NCBI GenBank assembly: GCA_017883235.1
Contig: JADGNY010000041.1
Location: forward strand, 1-49,533
Length of the DNA: 49,533 nucleotides
Reading direction: 5' to 3'
From: Thermoanaerobaculia bacterium
GTDB lineage: Bacteria > Acidobacteriota > Thermoanaerobaculia > Gp7-AA8
This document shows, in pieces, positions 45,188 to 49,533 of this stretch. Within the stretch, counting starts at the first letter, position 1; each line of letters begins with the position of its first letter. Position numbers and translations under genes: made by a program. The notes under the pieces were generated by a model. The model saw only the letters and a list, made by a program, of their open reading frames with translations, was not told the origin of the DNA and searched no databases.

Positions 45188-47061
45188 CCGCGCCCTTTCA
45201 CCCGCTCGACGATCGTGTGCAGCTTCCACGTCCGCGACCGGAAGATGGTGTCGAGCAGGTTCTGCAGGCGTGCCACCTCGGTATACAGCGCGCCGTTCGT
45301 CCGGTGCATCTCAGCCACGGCCGTTTGACTCGCGGCAAAGGCAGGCTCGAGCTCCGCCACGCGCGCGACCGCGACGTAACGTTCGCTGTTCGACAGGCTC
45401 AACGCGCCGCGGATTTCCACGTTGGCTCCTTCGAGGTGGCTGATGCGCATCATCGTCTCGTTGATCCGTTCACTGAGCGCGCCGATCTGGGCGATGAGCG
45501 ATTGTTTGTCGCGTTCCAGGCGCGCCACCTCCTGCTCGATCCGGCCGCGCGCGCCCCGCGCTTCGACCAGATCGCCCTCGATTGCGGTCGTGCGCCGTTT
45601 CTCACGTTCGAATACGTTCGCCAGGAGGTTCTCGCCCATCAGCGCGGCGTGTTTGCGCCAGACCTGCAGCTTCGCATTCCGGAAGACCGGGGAGCCCTCG
45701 GGATTGGCCATCACCACCGACCCGCCCCCTTTGATGTGCCGGATCTCGCAGGTGATGCGCGGCACGCGGACGAAATCGCCACGCTGGGCCAGTCGAATCA
45801 GAAAGTCCCAGTCCTCGAACAGGTCGAAGGCCGGATCGAACCCGCCGAGGTAGAGGAAGTCGGCGCGGCGGAAGAGAAGCGTCGGAAGAGGGACGTAGTT
45901 GTCGAGGAGGAGCAGTTCGCGATCGAAGTCGCGCGCGTAGATGCGCATCGTCTCGCGGTTCGAACCGTCGATGAACGCGGACACGGCATCGCTGTACCAT
46001 CCGATCGTGCATCCGGCGGCATCTGATCCGTTGGCCGTGTCCGACAACGTAGATAGATGCTCGGAGTAGTGAAGGTCATCGTCGTCGAGAAAGGCGATGT
46101 AGCTATTCGTCGCGGCGCGCACGCCGGCATTCGCGGCCTCGGAGCGTCCGCGCGACGTCTCATGCTCGACGAGGGTCACGCCTTCGAATTCAGGCCGCGC
46201 ACCGCCGTCGTTGACGATGACGATTTCCGCCGGATACCCCGACGCCCGGATCGATGCGACCGCCTCGGCGAGGAGCGCCGGCCGGTCCTTCGTCCGGACG
46301 ATCACGCTGATCGGCAACGGCTCGTGAACGATCTCGATGCGCCGGGGTCCCATCGATTCGCGCAACGCGCTGAATGGCGTCGTGCGCAACGACGGAAGCG
46401 CGGTCGTCCAATACGCCTCGGCGAACTTGACGTGCGCCGGGAGCGTCATCGATCGCCAGGCATTGAAGCCGCGCGCGTACGACGTGTAATCGCGGATCGC
46501 CGTCTGCGATGCATGCGCCTGAATCGCCGCGTACTTCGTGTCGGCGACCGTTGTGATGTCAACCAGCGCGTTCGGCCGTAACGGCGCGCTGACCTCATAG
46601 AACGCGACGCGCGCCACACCCAGATCCGCGAAGAGTACCGGGTCACGCGCGATGAGATTGCAGAACGCGCGCGAGAGAGCTATGTGATCAGGATGGATCT
46701 CGAGCGGACTGGGGACGGCGATCAGGTCCGGCTTCCACGCGGCGAGGATCGCCGCCAGCCGGCCTTCGAGCTCGCGTGCGCTCGCGAGCTCGCGGTCAGG
46801 AAACCGCAGAAACTCGATTGTGGCATCGCCGAGGAGCGCCAGGGCCGCGCGCGACTCCGCCTCGCGTTGCGCACCGTCGCCGGCTTGCGCTCCATCGGTC
46901 GCTACGACCACGTGCACGGGGCGGCCATCGCGCAGATGAAGCGCCACCAGTCCGCCGCAACCGATGACTTCGTCGTCCGGATGCGGCGACAGGACCAGGA
47001 GGCGCTGGCCGCGTAAGTCCTGCGGCTCGAATGGAATCGCCTCCGCTTCGGGCATGATCAT
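45184..47061 (-). CDS. Fusion: PIG-L/LmbE deacetylase, GT2 glycosyltransferase, coiled coil
   Basis: 625 residues. Residues about 15-225 are a PIG-L/LmbE-type N-acetylglucosamine deacetylase: LVLSPHPDDEVIGCGG gives the zinc ligands His and Asp-Asp-Glu, and PLEIHPDHIALS the second His motif. Residues about 250-480 are a family 2 glycosyltransferase (ISVIVRTKDRPALLAEAV, then AFLDDDDLHY, then DLFEDWDFLIRLAQ). Residues about 495-600 are a coiled coil. Deacetylation and sugar transfer in one chain suggests a glucosamine-containing product. First gene of the minus-strand operon; its start is divergent from the GGDEF gene with a gap of only 38 bp. Alternative start ATG at 47055. Confidence 0.87.
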   Translation of the reverse strand: MIMPEAEAIPFEPQDLRGQRLLVLSPHPDDEVIGCGGLVALHLRDGRPVHVVVATDGAQAGDGAQREAESRAALALLGDATIEFLRFPDRELASARELEGRLAAILAAWKPDLIAVPSPLEIHPDHIALSRAFCNLIARDPVLFADLGVARVAFYEVSAPLRPNALVDITTVADTKYAAIQAHASQTAIRDYTSYARGFNAWRSMTLPAHVKFAEAYWTTALPSLRTTPFSALRESMGPRRIEIVHEPLPISVIVRTKDRPALLAEAVASIRASGYPAEIVIVNDGGARPEFEGVTLVEHETSRGRSEAANAGVRAATNSYIAFLDDDDLHYSEHLSTLSDTANGSDAAGCTIGWYSDAVSAFIDGSNRETMRIYARDFDRELLLLDNYVPLPTLLFRRADFLYLGGFDPAFDLFEDWDFLIRLAQRGDFVRVPRITCEIRHIKGGGSVVMANPEGSPVFRNAKLQVWRKHAALMGENLLANVFEREKRRTTAIEGDLVEARGARGRIEQEVARLERDKQSLIAQIGALSERINETMMRISHLEGANVEIRGALSLSNSERYVAVARVAELEPAFAASQTAVAEMHRTNGALYTEVARLQNLLDTIFRSRTWKLHTIVERVKGRG

Positions 47062-47084
47062 GGCATCGGATTATAGGTGGTCCG

Positions 47085-47090
47085 TATAAT
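47085..47090 (+). promoter_or_regulatory. -10 element upstream of the GGDEF gene
   Basis: A perfect TATAAT ends nine bases before the GTG at 47100. No ribosome site is present between them, which suggests a leaderless or near-leaderless transcript. The -35 region is not consensus. Confidence 0.55.
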
Positions 47091-47099
47091 TCACCATCC

Positions 47100-48104
47100 G
47101 TGAGACATGACGAGCAGCAAACGATCGCCGGGGTTCTATCGCTGATCCGCGAGCTTACCGGCTCCGCGACGCGCGCGGACAACATCGGCGACCTCTTCGT
47201 CTCGTCGTTCCGTGCGCTCGATCACGCCATCGATTTCGACCTCGCCGCCGCGGTGATGATCGAACAGAACCTCGACCTCTACGTCGTCACGCGCGAGGGG
47301 GCGGGGTCGCTGGTGGGGCCGCCGCTCATCGACAGCATTCGCCGGACCCTGGAGATGATGATTCCCGTCTCGTTTGCGGCCACGGACGTCGTCGTCAAAG
47401 CGGAGCGAAGCGATCTGCCGCGGCGCGGCGATGGCGATAGTCTCGCGCACTCCACGCACGCCATCATCGCCGTCGAGAACCGCAGCAGCGGCGTGTTGCT
47501 GGTCTATCGTGCCGAACCCTTCGATGAGCAGGAGCGGCAGATCGTCGAGATCTTCGCCGCACAGGTAGCGCTCCTCATCGGCCAGATGAACGCGCGCGAA
47601 CAGATTCAGGGACTGGCCGATACCGACGACCTCACCGGGATCGCGAACAAACGCTACTTCCGCCGGCAGTTGCCGCAGGAGATGGAGCGGGCCCGGGTCT
47701 ACTCGCTGCCGCTGGCGTTGCTGATGTTCGACATCGATGACTTCAAGGCCATCAACGACAGTTTCGGCCATACCGTCGGCGATGTCGTGCTCTCGGAGCT
47801 CTGCGGCGCCGTGCGCGAGACGCTGCGTCCGCCCGATCTCTTCGCCCGTTTCGGCGGCGACGAGTTCGCTATCATCCTGCCCCACACGGACCTCGGCGGC
47901 GCCTGCTCCGTGGCCGACCGGATCATGCAGAAAGTGCGCATGCTGGCCATTCCGGCCGATGACGAAGGAGTCATCCGCTGCTCCATCTCGCTCGGTATCG
48001 CCGACTATAGGAGCGCGGACTCGACCTCGAGCGATGTCATCCGCCGTGCCGATGAACGGCTGTACGACGCGAAGAGGGCAGGGAAGAACCGGTACTCGGC
48101 GTAG
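47100..48104 (+). CDS. Diguanylate cyclase with GAF-like sensor domain
   Basis: A 334-residue protein. Residues about 1-165 form a GAF-like sensory domain (FDLAAAVMIEQNLDLYVVTR, then AIIAVENRSSGVLLVYRAEP). Residues about 172-334 are a GGDEF domain: DDLTGIANKRYF, DIDDFKAINDSFGH, and an intact active site RFGGDEFAI (GGDEF at about 252-256). RPPD five residues before GGDEF is a complete inhibitory I-site, so product feedback is expected. It makes cyclic di-GMP, a common signal for surface polysaccharide and adhesin control, and its gene is divergent from the glycan operon. Confidence 0.92.
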   Translation: MRHDEQQTIAGVLSLIRELTGSATRADNIGDLFVSSFRALDHAIDFDLAAAVMIEQNLDLYVVTREGAGSLVGPPLIDSIRRTLEMMIPVSFAATDVVVKAERSDLPRRGDGDSLAHSTHAIIAVENRSSGVLLVYRAEPFDEQERQIVEIFAAQVALLIGQMNAREQIQGLADTDDLTGIANKRYFRRQLPQEMERARVYSLPLALLMFDIDDFKAINDSFGHTVGDVVLSELCGAVRETLRPPDLFARFGGDEFAIILPHTDLGGACSVADRIMQKVRMLAIPADDEGVIRCSISLGIADYRSADSTSSDVIRRADERLYDAKRAGKNRYSA

Positions 48105-48110
48105 GAACCG

Positions 48111-48285
48111 CTGTCATCCTGAGGCGGCGGCAGCCCCGGAGGGGCAGAGCGCGCCGAAGGACCCCCAAGTTGTATCCCGGTTGGGCGGCGGAATGGTCGA
48201 TAGCCCCCGCCCTTTCCGGGTTGCAGGCTGGGGGTCCTTCGGCGCGCTCTGCCCCTCCGGGGCGGCCGCCGCCTCAGGATGACAG
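48111..48285. repeat. 175 bp MITE-like element with 57 bp inverted repeats
   Basis: The arms at 48111-48167 (CTGTCATCCTGAGGCGGCGG...) and 48229-48285 are reverse complements with a single mismatch, and enclose 61 bases. No transposase is present and no clear target duplication is seen. ORFs through it are products of the palindrome on each strand. It fills the gap between the GGDEF gene and tpiA, ending 22 bp before the tpiA start. Confidence 0.92.
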
Positions 48286-48309
48286 TGGGGAAGCGTAAAC
48301 TTCGCCGTG

Positions 48310-49056
48310 ATGCCCAACCGCTACCTGATCGCCAATTGGAAGATGAATCTCCCGCCCGAGGGGATGGACGCGTTTCTCGGCGCGATGGAGGATGCCGATG
48401 TTGCCGTGGCGCCGCCCTACGTCTACCTCAAAGACGTTGTGACCAGCGCGCCGAAGAACGTTCTCGTTGGCGCGCAGAACTGTGCCGATCAGAAATCGGG
48501 AGCCTTCACCGGCGAGGTCTCGGCGGACATGCTGCGCGACTGCGGCGCGCGCTTTGTCATCGTCGGACATTCCGAGCGGCGCAACGTCTATGGTGAGAGC
48601 GATGCGCTCATCGCGCGCAAACTCGCTCTGGCGATCGATGCGGGACTGATGCCCGTCCTCTGCATCGGTGAGAACCAGGCGCAGCGCGATGGAGGTTACG
48701 CCACGGCGTTCTGCTCGGATCAGCTCCGGGCCGCTGCCGTGCCGCAGCTCGCGAACGCCTCGGAGGTCGTCATCGCCTATGAGCCTGTCTGGGCCATCGG
48801 CACCGGGCGGAATGCCACCGGAGAGATGGTCGCGGAGATTGCCGCGGCCATCCGCGATGCCCTCGGACGCTTCTGGCCTGCCGACCTGGCGCGGCGTGCG
48901 CCGGTGCTCTACGGGGGCAGCGTAACGCCGGACAACGTCGATGACCTTCTCGCGCGCGGGGAGATCGACGGCTTTCTCGTCGGCGGAGCGAGTCTCGATT
49001 CGAAGAAGTTTCTGGCGCTGGCCGGGGCGATGAAGACGAGATTCGCAACTCAGTAA
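48310..49056 (+). CDS. tpiA: Triosephosphate isomerase
   Basis: A 248-residue TIM-barrel enzyme that interconverts dihydroxyacetone phosphate and glyceraldehyde 3-phosphate. All catalytic residues are visible: Asn9 and Lys11 (IANWKMN), His87 (IVGHSERR) and Glu158 (AYEPVWAIGTG). The phosphate-gripping LYGGSV and DGFLVGGAS are also present. The start is the ATG at 48310 or the GTG just before it at 48307. A TAAACT hexamer lies at 48296-48301, directly after the inverted-repeat element, with no ribosome site. secG follows after 77 bp. Confidence 0.96.
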   Translation: MPNRYLIANWKMNLPPEGMDAFLGAMEDADVAVAPPYVYLKDVVTSAPKNVLVGAQNCADQKSGAFTGEVSADMLRDCGARFVIVGHSERRNVYGESDALIARKLALAIDAGLMPVLCIGENQAQRDGGYATAFCSDQLRAAAVPQLANASEVVIAYEPVWAIGTGRNATGEMVAEIAAAIRDALGRFWPADLARRAPVLYGGSVTPDNVDDLLARGEIDGFLVGGASLDSKKFLALAGAMKTRFATQ

Positions 49057-49063
49057 CCTCGCC

Positions 49064-49092
49064 TTGACACTCGAGCCCGTTCCGGGAAGAAT
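49064..49092 (+). promoter_or_regulatory. Promoter of secG and probably tRNA-Leu
   Basis: A full-consensus TTGACA (49064-49069) and AAGAAT (49087-49092) are separated by 17 bp, leaving a leader of about 35 nt before the secG ATG. Confidence 0.65.
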
Positions 49093-49133
49093 TCGCCCCC
49101 TTGCCCCGTTAGCAGCATCGCTTCGGAGAATCC

Positions 49134-49424
49134 ATGACCGTACTTCTTGTCGTACTTCACGTCCTCATCAGCCTCTTCCTGATCCTGGTCGTCCTTCTGC
49201 AGCAGGGGAAGGGTGCGGATCTCGCGGGCGCGTTCGGTGGCGGCGGATCCCAGACCGCATTCGGCGCGCGCGGCGCGACGACGCTCCTTCACAAACTGAC
49301 GACGGCGTTCTTCATCCTCTTCGTCATTACCTCGATGTCGCTGGCGATCCTTCAGGCTCGCCCGCGCTCTTCGGTCATGAGCGGCAGCGCTCCCTCGGCG
49401 CCTGCCACCCCAGCCAAGAAGTAG
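49134..49424 (+). CDS. secG: Preprotein translocase subunit SecG
   Basis: A 96-residue two-helix membrane protein. The first helix with VVLLQQGKGADLAGAFGGGG and the loop TAFGARGATTLLHKLT are SecG hallmarks. A short Ser/Ala/Pro tail ends in PAKK. SecG assists SecYEG-dependent export. The tpiA-secG-tRNA-Leu order is found in many bacteria. Confidence 0.94.
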   Translation: MTVLLVVLHVLISLFLILVVLLQQGKGADLAGAFGGGGSQTAFGARGATTLLHKLTTAFFILFVITSMSLAILQARPRSSVMSGSAPSAPATPAKK

Positions 49425-49443
49425 TCGCAGCCGTTCTTTTCAA

Positions 49444-49528
<85 letters not shown>

Positions 49529-49533
49529 AAAGA

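Noticed and set aside
48114-48317. ORFs with HPEAAAAPEGQSAPKDPQ-type peptides on both strands
   Set aside because: They are products of the 57 bp inverted repeat, which reads the same from each side.

Overview
This 49.5 kb window is GC-rich and gene-dense. It comes from a Gram-negative-type bacterium: there is an LpxL-like lipid acyltransferase, a Wzm/Wzt-type polysaccharide exporter, many glycosyltransferases and large secreted PKD and FG-GAP proteins. The mix of gene content and palindromic or low-complexity intergenic repeats fits Acidobacteriota or a neighbouring phylum. That placement is an inference; no rRNA or marker alignment was possible.

Region 1 (1-15.7 kb, + strand) is energy metabolism. 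A small antitoxin-like ORF and a palindromic repeat precede a MidA/NDUFAF7-family methyltransferase, then nuoA-B-C-D-H-I-J-K-L-M-N with no nuoE, F or G. This runs straight into the Fo part of ATP synthase (atpZ-atpI-atpB-atpE). NuoB and NuoC each carry the same extra C-terminal Fe-S domain. Repeat elements sit in the nuoC/D, nuoD/H and nuoK/L gaps.

Region 2 (15.6-25.8 kb) holds the most unusual content. It starts with a small membrane protein, a 13 x 21 bp tandem repeat, and an unknown protein behind a structured leader with a terminator. Next comes an overlapping export operon: an HlyD-like adaptor, a C39-peptidase ABC transporter with an intact Cys-His-Asp triad, and a second ABC transporter with a degenerate peptidase-like N-terminus. 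Converging on this operon is a 16-codon gene with a consensus promoter, an 11-base perfect Shine-Dalgarno and a start fixed by an upstream stop. Its product is MNVKTDVKAGGVLVGD. Upstream of it on the same strand is a coupled operon of an Xre-type HTH protein, a TPR protein and a secreted protein. Together these could form a peptide export and sensing system. That link is a hypothesis.

Region 3 (25.8-47.1 kb) is cell-surface polysaccharide and secreted-protein biogenesis. It has a Wzm-like permease, an FG-GAP protein, a secreted protein of unknown family and a 1300-residue beta-propeller/PKD protein. These are followed by a Wzt-like ATPase and a + strand operon (GT2, GT-like/methyltransferase fusion, GNAT, receiver protein, methyltransferase). 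A convergent - strand operon follows (PIG-L deacetylase-GT2 fusion, GT4, GT2, acyltransferase, membrane protein, polysaccharide deacetylase).

Region 4 (47.1-49.5 kb) holds a GAF-like/GGDEF diguanylate cyclase, a 175 bp inverted-repeat element, tpiA, secG and tRNA-Leu(GAG). Several first genes have a -10-like hexamer only 5-9 nt before the start codon, which suggests leaderless transcription.
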